NCBI GenBank assembly: GCA_947383875.1
Contig: CANDEX010000002.1
Coordinates: 1 to 64,000, forward strand
Origin: an uncultured Azospirillum sp.
GTDB lineage: Bacteria; Pseudomonadota; Alphaproteobacteria; RF32; CAG-239
DNA length: 64,000 nucleotides
Direction: 5' to 3'
Under the pieces are notes generated by a model. That model did not search any database and was not told the DNA's origin. It worked only from the letters and a program-made list of their open reading frames with translations. The position numbers and the translations under genes are program-made. Positions 52,566-61,200 of this stretch are shown here, one piece after another. How positions within the stretch are numbered: position 1 is the first letter of the stretch; each line of letters starts with the position of its first letter.

Positions 52566-54284
52566 CTATTGGTTATCCTGTTTATCGTTTAAGCCTTTTA
52601 AGTATCTGCGTGCCATTTTCAGAGCATTCTCAAAAGTGGAAGCGGCTGAAATAGTATGATAATCAATTCCCTCTTCCAAAAACGCTTGATGAAGAACACG
52701 GCGCGGTTGCTTTTTGACGTTTGAGAAAATAATTTTGGTGTCCGTTTGGCGAATTTTTTTGATAAATTCAACAATAATATTGGCACCGGTGGCATCAACG
52801 ACTGGTACATATCCCATACGCAAAATCAATACTTTCGGGGCATCATGAATATTTTTGAAAAATTGCGAAACTTGTGAAGCACCGCCAAAGAACAATGGGC
52901 CGGACAAGCGCAGCGACATAACACCTCTGCGGTGTAAAATTTCCGTCAAATCACGACCGCCGCCGATATCTTCCAAAACTTCTTCATCTGTTTCAATTTC
53001 AATCTCACGGCTCATGCGATGCATAAAGATAACACTGGCCATGATAAAGCCGACAGAGATAGATGTATTTAAGTCAACCAAAACCGTCAACAACAGTGTT
53101 ACCAATAATGTCCAGCGGTCACCAAGAGGGCCGAGCATTAGTTTATACAGTTTTTCAATATTCATCATATTCCAACCGATGATGACCAGAACAACAGATA
53201 AGCAAGCCAGCGGAATATATTGGGCTGTCGGAGACAAGAGCAGCATAAACAACAGCAGAAAAATCGAGTGCATAATACCCGCCATAGGAGATGCGGCGTG
53301 TGCTTTATAGTTGGTTGCCGTACGCGCAATGGCTCCGGTGGCCGGAACGCCCATGAAAAACACACTGGCCAAATTGGCAACGCCCTCGCCGACCAATTCG
53401 GCGTTAGAGTTGTGGTTATCACCGCTCATACCATCGACAACGGTTGCGCTTAACAGAGATTCAACACCAGCCAGAAAAGCAATAGTCAGGCCGCTAGGCA
53501 TTACTTTAAAGAATAAGTTCCAATCAAATTCCGGTAATTTCGGCATCGGCAAGAAATGCGGTATTCCGCCGAATTTATTACCGATAGTAGCGATATCCAA
53601 ACCAAATAAGGCAACAATCACCGTTGCAGTCACAACGCTAATCAGGTAAGCTGGGAGTTTGGGCTTTTTGAGCTGAATATAGCAAATAATTCCAAAAGCA
53701 AGAACAGATATAAAAATAGAAGAGAAGCTGAATTTATCCATATTGTTCAAATATGTGCTCCATTTCGGCAAAAATTCTGCCGGCACGGATTCAATTTGTA
53801 ATCCGAGCAAATCTTTTATCTGAGTAGAAATCAGCAAAATACCGATACCGGCAGTAAAACCGATAACAACAGGATAAGGAATATATTTAATATAAGTGCC
53901 AAGTTTCAGATATCCGGCAATAATCAGCACAATTCCGGCGATAATCATGGACATCGCCAGACCATCATACCCATATTGCTGCATAACGCTGAAAATGACG
54001 ACGACAAAGGCTCCTGTCGGGCCGCCAATCTGATAACGACTTCCTCCCAGCAAGGCCACAAAAAAACCGGCCACAATCGCTGTATACAACCCTTGCGCAG
54101 GTGACACACCTGAAGCAATAGCCAAAGCCATTGCCAGCGGTATGGAAATAACTGCCACTGTTAAACCGGCAATACAGTCACGTTTAAATTTATCCATATT
54201 ATAGCCCTTGCGCAATCTTTCAACCAATTTCGGAGTGAAATTGCGGGCATACCATTCACCAAATCCCTTTACCAATTCATACAT
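52566..54284 (-). CDS. SulP-family anion transporter with STAS domain
   Basis: A 572-residue protein. The SulP membrane domain begins FKRDCIAGLTVAVISIPLAMALAIASGVSPAQGLYTAI and carries the GGSRYQIGGPTGAFVVV anion-binding region. About 12-14 helices follow. A C-terminal STAS domain starts around residue 440 (GVMSLRLSGPLFFGGASQVSQF...VVDATGANIIVEF). SulP proteins take up sulfate, bicarbonate or dicarboxylates; the substrate is not readable. ATG 54284 is chosen; TTG 54299 is the longer option. The CxxC membrane protein is its downstream neighbour. Confidence 0.93.
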   Translation of the reverse strand: MYELVKGFGEWYARNFTPKLVERLRKGYNMDKFKRDCIAGLTVAVISIPLAMALAIASGVSPAQGLYTAIVAGFFVALLGGSRYQIGGPTGAFVVVIFSVMQQYGYDGLAMSMIIAGIVLIIAGYLKLGTYIKYIPYPVVIGFTAGIGILLISTQIKDLLGLQIESVPAEFLPKWSTYLNNMDKFSFSSIFISVLAFGIICYIQLKKPKLPAYLISVVTATVIVALFGLDIATIGNKFGGIPHFLPMPKLPEFDWNLFFKVMPSGLTIAFLAGVESLLSATVVDGMSGDNHNSNAELVGEGVANLASVFFMGVPATGAIARTATNYKAHAASPMAGIMHSIFLLLFMLLLSPTAQYIPLACLSVVLVIIGWNMMNIEKLYKLMLGPLGDRWTLLVTLLLTVLVDLNTSISVGFIMASVIFMHRMSREIEIETDEEVLEDIGGGRDLTEILHRRGVMSLRLSGPLFFGGASQVSQFFKNIHDAPKVLILRMGYVPVVDATGANIIVEFIKKIRQTDTKIIFSNVKKQPRRVLHQAFLEEGIDYHTISAASTFENALKMARRYLKGLNDKQDNQ

Positions 54285-54429
54285 CTTTCTGACTTTCAAA
54301 ATTTTCTTTTTTGTTCAAATCTCTACGGGCTTTAGAACTACAACTTTTTTAATTTACGTCAAGAGGTTATGCACAGATTTTTTATTGATTTTCATGAAAA
54401 TTTATTTATAGTGACGGCGGAGAAAAAAT

Positions 54430-55473
54430 ATGTCGGATTTAATTACAAAAGCTAAAGAAATTCATACCCTGGACAAAGAAGAATTAATTGTTTTGCTTCA
54501 GGATAGTGAAAAAGAGGAAGAACTCTTTGCCACAGCTGACTTTGTGCGTCAAAAATATGTCGGTAATGACATTCATCTCCGCGGATTGATAGAGTTTTCC
54601 AATATCTGCCGCAATAATTGCTGTTATTGCGGACTGCGTAAAAGCAACAGCCAAGTCAAACGCTATCGTATGGAACCGGAAGAACTGATTGAGACTGCTC
54701 GCAAAGCAGTAAATATTGGCTTTAAAACCATTGTCATGCAATCCGGTGAGGATTTATACTTTAACACAACAAGAATGTGTCGAATTATTGAAGAAATAAA
54801 GAAACTTGGCGTGGCTATCACATTAAGTATCGGCGAACGAACATTCGATGAATATAAAGCTTTTAGAGATGCCGGTGCTGACCGCTATCTGATGCGCATA
54901 GAAACAACGGATAAAGATTTATATCATAAACTCAATCCTAACATGAGTTGGCAAAATCGTTATGAATGTTTGTTGATGATAAAAGAACTCGGATATGAAT
55001 TGGGTTCGGGAATTATGGTGGGACTGCCGGAGCAATCTATTGCCTCCATTGCTGATGATTTACTTTTTCTGCAAGATTTGAATGTTGATATGTCTGGCAT
55101 CGGTCCGTTTATTCCTCATCCGAATACACCTTTAGCCAAAGAAGCCGGCGGAACATTATCTTTGGCTCTGCGTACAATGGCCATAATGCGACTGCTGCTT
55201 CCGGACATTAACATTCCAGCGACAACAGCCATGGAAAGTCTTCATCCACAAGGGAGAATTATGGCATTAAAAGCCGGAGCGAATGTGGTTATGCCTAATG
55301 TTACCGAAGGCGAATATCGTAAATTTTATGAACTTTATCCGGGAAAAATCTGTGTCAACGACACTCCTGCTCATTGTCGCAGCTGTATTGGGATGAAGAT
55401 TATGAGTATCGGTCGCAGTATAAGTGAAGATGTCGGCAGCAGCAGGCACTTTACTCATCGACAAGGCTGTTGA
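54430..55473 (+). CDS. hydE: [FeFe]-hydrogenase maturase HydE (radical SAM)
   Basis: A 347-residue radical-SAM enzyme. The SAM cluster cysteines C60-x3-C64-x2-C67 lie in EFSNICRNNCCYCGLRKSN, the HydE signature. A second C-terminal set C308-x7-C316-x2-C319 (ICVNDTPAHCRSC) is also present and argues against biotin synthase or PylB. HydE helps build the dithiomethylamine-bridged di-iron centre of [FeFe] hydrogenase. HydF, HydG and the hydrogenase are not in the window. GGAG lies eight bases before the ATG. Confidence 0.9.
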   Translation: MSDLITKAKEIHTLDKEELIVLLQDSEKEEELFATADFVRQKYVGNDIHLRGLIEFSNICRNNCCYCGLRKSNSQVKRYRMEPEELIETARKAVNIGFKTIVMQSGEDLYFNTTRMCRIIEEIKKLGVAITLSIGERTFDEYKAFRDAGADRYLMRIETTDKDLYHKLNPNMSWQNRYECLLMIKELGYELGSGIMVGLPEQSIASIADDLLFLQDLNVDMSGIGPFIPHPNTPLAKEAGGTLSLALRTMAIMRLLLPDINIPATTAMESLHPQGRIMALKAGANVVMPNVTEGEYRKFYELYPGKICVNDTPAHCRSCIGMKIMSIGRSISEDVGSSRHFTHRQGC

Positions 55474-55561
55474 TCAGACAAGATTATTTTCAATACTTTA
55501 ACAAATATGTTGCTTATTCTGGATGATTGTACTAATGGTAATTCGACTCATGAGGTGAAAA

Positions 55562-56929
55562 ATGCGGGAATATCTGGAACAATTAAAACTTTATATCAGA
55601 GACATCGGCAAATTAGCTCTGCCTATTACCACGGCTTTCGTGGCAATGGGGTTAATGGGTATCATTGATACGATGATTGTCGGTAATTATGATACTGACC
55701 AATTAGCATATATCGGATTAGCCAATTCTATTTTTGTCGTGCTTTTTACTATTCCTATCGGTTTGCTACAAGGGGTTTTGATTAAATCATCACAAAAGTT
55801 CGGAGCCAGAAAATTTCAATCAACAGGCAAAATATATAATGAAGGCCGTAAGTATGCCCTTCTTCTCGGGGTTGTTTTCACACTGCTCGGGATTCAAGGA
55901 GAGACAATTCTCCGCCTGCTCGGTCAGGATGAAGACATGGTTCGGCACGGCGGTCGTGTTCTGCGGATTTTTGTACTTTCCATTCCGTTTATTTTAATGT
56001 ATGTCAATGCCAATTTCTTTTTGCAGTCTATTCGCCGCCCCTATGTCGGAATGTATGGAATTATTGCAGCGAATGTATTGAATATCGCTATTAATCCGTT
56101 ACTGGTTTATGGTAAATTCGGACTGCCTGAAATGGGTGCTGCCGGTTCGGCAACATCTACACTTATTGTGCGGATATTCTTGGCTGTTTACATTTTGGCT
56201 TATATCCGTCGGATGAAGAAAAATCCTAAATTAAATCAACGTTTTGGTTTGAGCCGCAGTTATCGCACTTGGTGGAACGACAGTCAACGTACCAGAAAAA
56301 TAGGATACGGCATTGCAATTATGACGATTGCGGCCAATGGCTCTTTTTCTATTGTCAGCACCTTTGCCGGCTGGATGGGACAACATACGATGGCTACGTT
56401 TGTTATTATGATTAACGTTAGTTCACTCCTGTTTATGATTTGTTTTTCAATCTCTCAAGCGACATCTATTGTCGCGGCAAATGCCTATGGACGTAAAGAC
56501 AGAAAAGGTATTTTAATGGCAACCAATGCCGGTTATGTTATTTCACTCAGTACAATTATCACATTGATTACTCTACTGTATAATTATCCGGTTCAGGTCT
56601 TTGGTATTTTTACCAATGATCAAAGTGTTATCAAAGTTATTCAAAGTTTGCTGCCTATTCTGCTTGCCGATTTGTTTATTGATGCCCTGCCCCTTAATAT
56701 TAACGGTGCGCTCAATGGCAGAGGTGATGTTAAAATTCCCACGATTAATCAGGTTATTGCTTTTTTAGGTGTACGCGTTTCCGCCAGTTATTTCTTTGCT
56801 TTTACGTTAAATATGGGGTTAGAAGGACTGCCTATCGGTTTAGCTTGCGGCGGTTTATCATCCCTTATCCTTAACACTCTCCGTTTTGGCTACCTTGCCC
56901 GTCGAGACAGAAAAGAAGGTGTTCGCTAA
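55562..56929 (+). CDS. MATE-family efflux transporter
   Basis: A 455-residue protein with 12 predicted helices in two homologous halves. It starts with the MATE pattern GKLALPITTAFVAMGLMGIIDTMIVGNYDTDQLAYIGLANSI. Other family segments are GLLQGVLIKSSQKFGA, FFLQSIRRPYVGM, and SQATSIVAANAYGRKDRKG in the second half. It exports cationic drugs or metabolites by Na+ or H+ antiport. GAGGTG precedes the ATG. An 88-base gap separates it from hydE. Confidence 0.93.
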   Translation: MREYLEQLKLYIRDIGKLALPITTAFVAMGLMGIIDTMIVGNYDTDQLAYIGLANSIFVVLFTIPIGLLQGVLIKSSQKFGARKFQSTGKIYNEGRKYALLLGVVFTLLGIQGETILRLLGQDEDMVRHGGRVLRIFVLSIPFILMYVNANFFLQSIRRPYVGMYGIIAANVLNIAINPLLVYGKFGLPEMGAAGSATSTLIVRIFLAVYILAYIRRMKKNPKLNQRFGLSRSYRTWWNDSQRTRKIGYGIAIMTIAANGSFSIVSTFAGWMGQHTMATFVIMINVSSLLFMICFSISQATSIVAANAYGRKDRKGILMATNAGYVISLSTIITLITLLYNYPVQVFGIFTNDQSVIKVIQSLLPILLADLFIDALPLNINGALNGRGDVKIPTINQVIAFLGVRVSASYFFAFTLNMGLEGLPIGLACGGLSSLILNTLRFGYLARRDRKEGVR

Positions 56930-57034
56930 TTTTTATCTCAAAACCAACGTTCCCGACTTATACAGGGAATGATTTGCGGCAGTATTTTTCGCTGTTATTA
57001 CATTTATAGAGAATAACATTAGAGAGGTATAAAG

Positions 57035-57064
57035 AATACCCCGAGAAACATTTCTCGGGGTATT
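57035..57064 (-). terminator. Terminator of the flavodiiron gene
   Basis: A perfect 14-bp stem (AATACCCCGAGAAA / TTTCTCGGGGTATT) with a 2-base loop and, on the minus strand, a CTTTAT tail. Confidence 0.93.
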
Positions 57065-57071
57065 GATTAAC

Positions 57072-58253
57072 TTATTTTGCAATTAACTCTCTGACACGCT
57101 CTTTTAATTTTTCCAGCACATCTGATTTGGGAGTATATTTTTCTTCAAAAGGTTCAACCGTTGTCCAGCCCAGATCTTCATATACTTCCTGAATCTTTTT
57201 AACGACGCCTGCTTTCCAGCCGTATGAGCCAAAACACATTGCGGTTTTGTTTTTCGGAGCCAAGCCATGCATATAAGTTACAAAACCGGCGACTCTCGGA
57301 AATAGTTGATTATTCAGTGTCGGGTTACCGATAACTACATATTTGGCATCCAGAAAATCAACCATAACTTCAGAAACATTTTTAACGGCTAAACAGTGTT
57401 TGCTAACCGGTATGCCCGCATCCTGAAAAACACTCATTGCTGCTTCAGCCATAGCGGCAGTCGCCCCCCACATTGTATCATAGACGATAACGGCTTTACC
57501 TTCATTTTGGCCGCTTGCCCATTTGCAATAAGCGTTCAAAATGGCACTGACTTCATCTTTGCCAGACCAGATACAACCGTGAGACGGTGCAATCATTTCA
57601 ATATCCAGCCCCAAACTATCAGCCGTATTCAGAGCTTTTTCCGCCTGCATTCCGTAAGGGAATAAAATATTGGCATAATAGCTTTTAGCTTCCTGCATAA
57701 CACAATCAAACGGTGCTTCTTTAACAAACAGAGCATCAGTCGCATAGTGTTGGCCAAAACCATCATTAGAGAGAAGCAATTTATCTTCAGCCACATAAGT
57801 CATCATCGAATCCGGCCAGTGCAACATCGGGGTCGTCATAAAAGACAATGTGCGTTTACCGATGTTTAAGCTGTCACCGGTTTTAATTATTTGATAATTC
57901 CATCCTGTCGTATCAAAATGAGCTTCCAGGGCCATTTTTCCGGCGGCATTCGTTACAATAACAGCCTGAGGCGCGCGTTTCATAATTTCGGGAATATTGC
58001 CGGAGTGGTCCATTTCAACGTGATTGACCACAATATAATCAATTTTACTAAAATCTGTCAGGCTTTGAATGCGGGCAATGTTTTCATGTGATAAATAATG
58101 TTTGACACCATCAACTAACGTAATTTTTTCATCCATAATCAGATATGAATTATAAGTTGACCCGTTAGGTGTGCTATAACCATGGAATTCTTTCAGGTTC
58201 CAATCCTTAACACCTACCCAGTAAATATCTTTTTTTATTTCGACAGCATTCAT
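57072..58253 (-). CDS. Flavodiiron protein (A-type flavoprotein, O2/NO reductase)
   Basis: A 393-residue protein. The metallo-beta-lactamase domain holds the di-iron ligands: HVEMDH (H78, E80, D82, H83), H145 (PMLHWPDSM), D164 (SNDGFG) and H225 (APSHG). The C-terminal flavodoxin domain (VIVYDTMWGATAAMA from about residue 255, then GNPTLNNQ and GSYGWK) binds FMN. There is no rubredoxin extension. It reduces O2 to water or NO to N2O to protect anaerobic enzymes. AAAGGAG precedes the ATG. It diverges from perR across an overlapping promoter. Confidence 0.96.
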   Translation of the reverse strand: MNAVEIKKDIYWVGVKDWNLKEFHGYSTPNGSTYNSYLIMDEKITLVDGVKHYLSHENIARIQSLTDFSKIDYIVVNHVEMDHSGNIPEIMKRAPQAVIVTNAAGKMALEAHFDTTGWNYQIIKTGDSLNIGKRTLSFMTTPMLHWPDSMMTYVAEDKLLLSNDGFGQHYATDALFVKEAPFDCVMQEAKSYYANILFPYGMQAEKALNTADSLGLDIEMIAPSHGCIWSGKDEVSAILNAYCKWASGQNEGKAVIVYDTMWGATAAMAEAAMSVFQDAGIPVSKHCLAVKNVSEVMVDFLDAKYVVIGNPTLNNQLFPRVAGFVTYMHGLAPKNKTAMCFGSYGWKAGVVKKIQEVYEDLGWTTVEPFEEKYTPKSDVLEKLKERVRELIAK

Positions 58254-58295
58254 TTTTATCTCCTTTAGATTTAAAGTTACTGATAATTTGTTTTA

Positions 58296-58324
58296 TAAAT
58301 AGTTCTTAAAACCTCTATTGACAA
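58296..58324 (-). promoter_or_regulatory. Promoter of the flavodiiron gene
   Basis: On the minus strand, TTGTCA (58319-58324) and TATTTA (58296-58301) are 17 bases apart. The -35 overlaps the -35 of the divergent perR promoter. Confidence 0.6.
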
Positions 58325-58345
58325 TCATAAAATATCAGCTATAAA
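58318..58345 (+). promoter_or_regulatory. Promoter of perR-rubrerythrin
   Basis: TTGACA (58318-58323) and TATAAA (58340-58345) are separated by 16 bases. The predicted transcript starts near 58352, at the edge of the PerR-type palindrome. Confidence 0.7.
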
Positions 58346-58352
58346 CAAAAAC

Positions 58353-58365
58353 AATAATCATTATT
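58353..58365. promoter_or_regulatory. PerR-type operator
   Basis: AATAATCATTATT is a perfect 6-1-6 palindrome that matches the core of the PerR box (ATAATnATTAT). It is extended by AAAC on one side and GTTT on the other. It overlaps the start region of perR and lies just upstream of the flavodiiron promoter, so one site could control both. Confidence 0.65.
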
Positions 58366-58382
58366 AGTTTTAATAAAATAAG

Positions 58383-58763
58383 ATGAAATATTCCAAGCAA
58401 CGTGAACATATCTTAAATGTTTTAAGAGAGAATGCCATTCATCCGACCGCTGATGAAGTTTGCGCCCTTGCCCGCAAGGATATGCCGGCACTTAGTTTGG
58501 CTACAGTTTATCGTAATCTTAATCTGTTGGCAGAAAATGGGGTTATTCGCAGAATTGACGGCTTAGACGGTTCAGTCCGTTTTGATCACAATCTGTGTAA
58601 GCATTATCATTTTATTTGCACTAAATGCAATAAAGTTTATGATGTCCCTCAAGACATCGCTCCTGATTTGGCAGATAAAGTTCTAAACCAAACGGGATTA
58701 TTGGTGGAAAGTGCGGATATTTCCCTTAAGGGAATTTGTCCGAACTGTCAGAAACATAACTAA
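58383..58763 (+). CDS. perR: Peroxide-responsive Fur-family repressor, PerR type
   Basis: A 126-residue Fur-family regulator. The winged helix carries the [15 protein letters not shown] recognition helix. The structural zinc site is C79, C82, C119 and C122. The likely regulatory metal ligands are H20, D68 (RFDHN), H74, H76 and D87 (KVYD). The two Asp residues are the PerR choice where Fur has Glu, and His ligands make it oxidisable by peroxide. No Shine-Dalgarno is seen. Rubrerythrin follows 26 bases later, and a flavodiiron gene diverges upstream. Confidence 0.9.
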   Translation: MKYSKQREHILNVLRENAIHPTADEVCALARKDMPALSLATVYRNLNLLAENGVIRRIDGLDGSVRFDHNLCKHYHFICTKCNKVYDVPQDIAPDLADKVLNQTGLLVESADISLKGICPNCQKHN

Positions 58764-58789
58764 CTTTTTCATTAAAGGAGACTATGACT

Positions 58790-59329
58790 ATGGAACTTAA
58801 AGGTTCAAAAACAGAACAAAATCTGAAAGACGCCTTTGCCGGCGAATCTCAAGCCCGCAATAAATATACTTATTATGCTTCCCAAGCAAAAAAAGAAGGT
58901 TATAACTATATTGCCGCCAAATTTGAGGAAACTGCAAATAACGAAAAAGAGCATGCCAAATTATGGTTCAAGTTGTTGCATGACGGTCAGGTTCCCGATA
59001 CCATTACCAATCTGAAAGATGCTGCTGCCGGTGAAAACTTCGAATGGACAGATATGTATGATCGGATGGCCAAGGAAGCCAGAGAAGAAGGTTTTACCAA
59101 AATCGCTTTCTTGTTTGAACAGGTTGGAAAAATTGAAAAAGGTCATGAAGAAAGATACAATGCATTGCTGAATTCTTTAGTCGAAGGCAAAATTTTTGAA
59201 CGTCCGACCAAAGTTGTTTGGGAATGCGCTAACTGCGGTCATCGTATCGAAAACCCGAAAGCTCCGGAAAAATGCCCGGTTTGTGATCATCCGCAGGCTT
59301 ATTTCTTTGAACTCAAAGAACAATTTTAG
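58790..59329 (+). CDS. rbr: Rubrerythrin
   Basis: A 179-residue non-haem di-iron peroxidase. The four-helix domain has E19 (AGES), E52-x2-H55 (NEKEH), E97 and E116-x2-H119 (EKGHEER). The C-terminal rubredoxin domain holds C146, C149, C162 and C165. It reduces H2O2 using electrons passed through the rubredoxin. ATG 58790 has AAGGAG nine bases upstream; ATG 58784 is too close. Downstream of perR and probably in its regulon. Confidence 0.96.
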   Translation: MELKGSKTEQNLKDAFAGESQARNKYTYYASQAKKEGYNYIAAKFEETANNEKEHAKLWFKLLHDGQVPDTITNLKDAAAGENFEWTDMYDRMAKEAREEGFTKIAFLFEQVGKIEKGHEERYNALLNSLVEGKIFERPTKVVWECANCGHRIENPKAPEKCPVCDHPQAYFFELKEQF

Positions 59330-59348
59330 TGGAAATATCACCCAAAGA

Positions 59349-59385
59349 AAACCGTTCAGATGTTGAGTCTGAACGGTTTCTTTAT
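59349..59385 (+). terminator. Terminator of perR-rubrerythrin
   Basis: AAACCGTTCAGA and TCTGAACGGTTT form a perfect 12-bp stem with a 7-base loop, then CTTTAT. Confidence 0.92.
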
Positions 59386-59390
59386 ACTAA

Positions 59391-59416
59391 AAAAGCTCCG
59401 CAATTGCGGAGCTTTT
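59391..59416 (-). terminator. Terminator of cspA
   Basis: AAAAGCTCCGCAATTGCGGAGCTTTT is read as two 11-13-base halves forming a perfect palindrome with T runs on both strands. It lies 18 bases past the cspA stop. Confidence 0.9.
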
Positions 59417-59433
59417 CTGGTAAAATGGTCTGA

Positions 59434-59640
59434 TTACTCGGAAACTTTTAATTCACCGGCAACAGTTTTGCCTCTTTCATTCATCAATTCGTAGCTGATT
59501 TTAGCGCCTTCGTTGAGGGTTCTCATTCCGGCTTTCTGAACTGCAGAGATATGCACGAAGATATCTTGTCCGCCTTCATCCGGAGTGATGAAACCATAAC
59601 CTTTTTTGTTGTTAAACCATTTTACTGTTCCTGTTGCCAT
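59434..59640 (-). CDS. cspA: Cold-shock protein
   Basis: A 68-residue single cold-shock domain with RNP1 (KGYGFITP) and RNP2 (DIFVHIS) intact. It binds single-stranded RNA and DNA and melts mRNA structure. AAAAAGGA precedes the ATG. About 200 bases of upstream untranslated or spacer sequence could hold a temperature-responsive leader, though no clear hairpin is seen there. Confidence 0.97.
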   Translation of the reverse strand: MATGTVKWFNNKKGYGFITPDEGGQDIFVHISAVQKAGMRTLNEGAKISYELMNERGKTVAGELKVSE

Positions 59641-59770
59641 TATCTTAATCCTTTTTACAAACAGGTTAATACATTCATTACAACATATAATTGCCGTAAC
59701 GAGTTTATCCTAATCTAACCATTTTAATATGCAAGCGAATTCTGCATCCAAAACCAAATATTTACTCACC

Positions 59771-59798
59771 TTGTAATTCACCAATTCGTTATTATAAT
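59771..59798 (+). promoter_or_regulatory. Promoter of the His/Lys-rich exported protein gene
   Basis: TTGTAA (59771-59776) and a perfect TATAAT (59793-59798) are separated by 16 bases, 41 bases before the ATG. Confidence 0.65.
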
Positions 59799-59839
59799 TT
59801 TCTTGTCTTGTATCGCTTAAGCAAAGAAAGGAAAAGAAT

Positions 59840-60370
59840 ATGAAAAAATTACTTTATACTGCAGCTTTCGCGCTGCCACTGGCTATTGCTGCCGGCAATT
59901 CCGATGCTTTTTGGCACCGTGACGTTCAAAATGATGCAACAGCTCCGGCTGCCGCCGAACAAAACATGGATAAAGCAGCTCAAAAAATGAGCAAGAAAGA
60001 ATTGAAAAAAGAAATGAAGCATGAAAAACATCATGGTAAGCATGAAAAAGACTATAGCAAACATGATGAAAAAGCCATGAAAAAAATGATGAAACATAAT
60101 CCGGAGCGTTGGTTAGCTGAGGAAACAGCTGAAATCAATGAAGATTATAACAAAGCCGTTTACAAAATCGGTCAAACCAATTTGCCGGAAGATGCTAAAG
60201 ATTTGCTTCTCTCTCAGGCTAAAGCCAATAAAGAACTGGCTCTGAAACAAGCAAAAGAAAAAAGTGAGCAGATGACTGAAAATATGGAAGCGAGGGAAAA
60301 ATTTCGCGACCAGTTTCAACAAGAAAAAAGAAACCGCAAAGCCATCCGCGAAGTTGAGGACATTTTATAA
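59840..60370 (+). CDS. Exported His/Lys/Met-rich protein, unknown function
   Basis: A 176-residue protein with a signal peptide (KKLLYTAAFALPLAIAAGNSDA). Residues about 48-88 form a highly charged stretch rich in Lys, His, Met and Glu (for example KHEKHHGKHEKD and KAMKKMMKHNPE), with about nine His and nine Met. The second half is a long amphipathic helix ending in basic residues. The His/Met content suggests binding of copper, nickel or zinc in the periplasm, which is inference. No known domain. AAAGGA precedes the ATG and a strong promoter lies upstream. Confidence 0.75.
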   Translation: MKKLLYTAAFALPLAIAAGNSDAFWHRDVQNDATAPAAAEQNMDKAAQKMSKKELKKEMKHEKHHGKHEKDYSKHDEKAMKKMMKHNPERWLAEETAEINEDYNKAVYKIGQTNLPEDAKDLLLSQAKANKELALKQAKEKSEQMTENMEAREKFRDQFQQEKRNRKAIREVEDIL

Positions 60371-60427
60371 AAAACCATCTCAAGCCAACAATTATCGTTT
60401 GCTGGCTTAATACCTCTTGTCCCGTCT

Positions 60428-60460
60428 AAAAAAGTCTGGTAACATCTACCAGACTTTTTT
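60428..60460 (+). terminator. Terminator between the exported protein and pentapeptide genes
   Basis: AAAAAAGTCTGGTA and TACCAGACTTTTTT form a 14-bp stem with a 5-base loop, ending in six T. It lies only 11 bases before the next ATG. Confidence 0.92.
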
Positions 60461-60471
60461 GTGAGGTTAAA

Positions 60472-61080
60472 ATGGTTGAACACATGGAAATTGATAAAAC
60501 GCATTTATTAAAAATTTTGCGGGAAAGTGAAGAACCCGAATTTTATAAGTGTGTCTTTACCTCTCCTACTCTACGCTCAATGCCCTTTGAAAACGCTGTG
60601 TTTGACGACTGCAAAATGTCAAACATTGATTTTGCTTATTCTGATTTTAACAGTGCTGTTTTTAGAAACTGCGATCTCAATAACTGCAGCTTTAACGGCT
60701 GTAAAATTTTTGATGCCAAATTTGATAATTGCAAACTCTCCGGCAGTGATTTTTCAGACACCAGCAATCTTAATTGTGAATTTAAACATTGCCAGTTATC
60801 TTATTGTTTTATGCCTGCTTTTAATTTTAAGAAATCGACACTGATTGAATTAAATTTTAACGGGGCAGAGCTCAATGATTGTGATTTTAGAGATACGGTT
60901 TGGGAAAACTGCAGCATGAGAGAAGCGGTCATCCGCCAATGCCGTTTCAAAGGCGCAGATTTACGAGGCTGCGACCTTGGCGGACTGACTTTTTCCGAAG
61001 CTGCCAATCTTAAAGGTTCATATATTTCCAAATCACAAGCCAGTGATATTCTCGGCGCGTTGGCCATCACTGTTCTTTAA
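60472..61080 (+). CDS. Pentapeptide-repeat protein, Qnr-like
   Basis: A 202-residue protein. Nearly the whole length is A(D/N)(L/F)xx-type repeats with central Phe/Leu and many Cys at the preceding side (NCDLNNCSFNGCKIFDAKFDNCKL). This gives about 30 coils of a right-handed beta helix, with a short break near residues 115-120. A helical C-terminal tail follows. Size and Cys-rich repeats resemble Qnr/MfpA proteins that mimic DNA and protect gyrase or topoisomerase IV, but activity cannot be read from sequence. GAGG precedes the ATG. It stands immediately after a terminator. Confidence 0.85.
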   Translation: MVEHMEIDKTHLLKILRESEEPEFYKCVFTSPTLRSMPFENAVFDDCKMSNIDFAYSDFNSAVFRNCDLNNCSFNGCKIFDAKFDNCKLSGSDFSDTSNLNCEFKHCQLSYCFMPAFNFKKSTLIELNFNGAELNDCDFRDTVWENCSMREAVIRQCRFKGADLRGCDLGGLTFSEAANLKGSYISKSQASDILGALAITVL

Positions 61081-61200
61081 CATAAGTTTTTTAGAATAAG
61101 TTCTTGGCAAATCAGAAAAAAATGATTATAGTGGCTGGCGTGCTTTCCGCATTGGGGCGGCGAGCCTTTAATTATGTCATATTAAAAAAGGAATAAACTT

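Noticed and set aside
54385..54398. FNR/CRP-like site TTGATTTTCATGAA before hydE
   Set aside because: The second half-site has one mismatch, and its centre lies too close to any plausible -10 to activate transcription. An FNR role cannot be supported from one site.
59349..59416. Two adjacent hairpins considered as a CRISPR or repeat element
   Set aside because: The two stems have different sequences and fit as separate terminators of converging genes.
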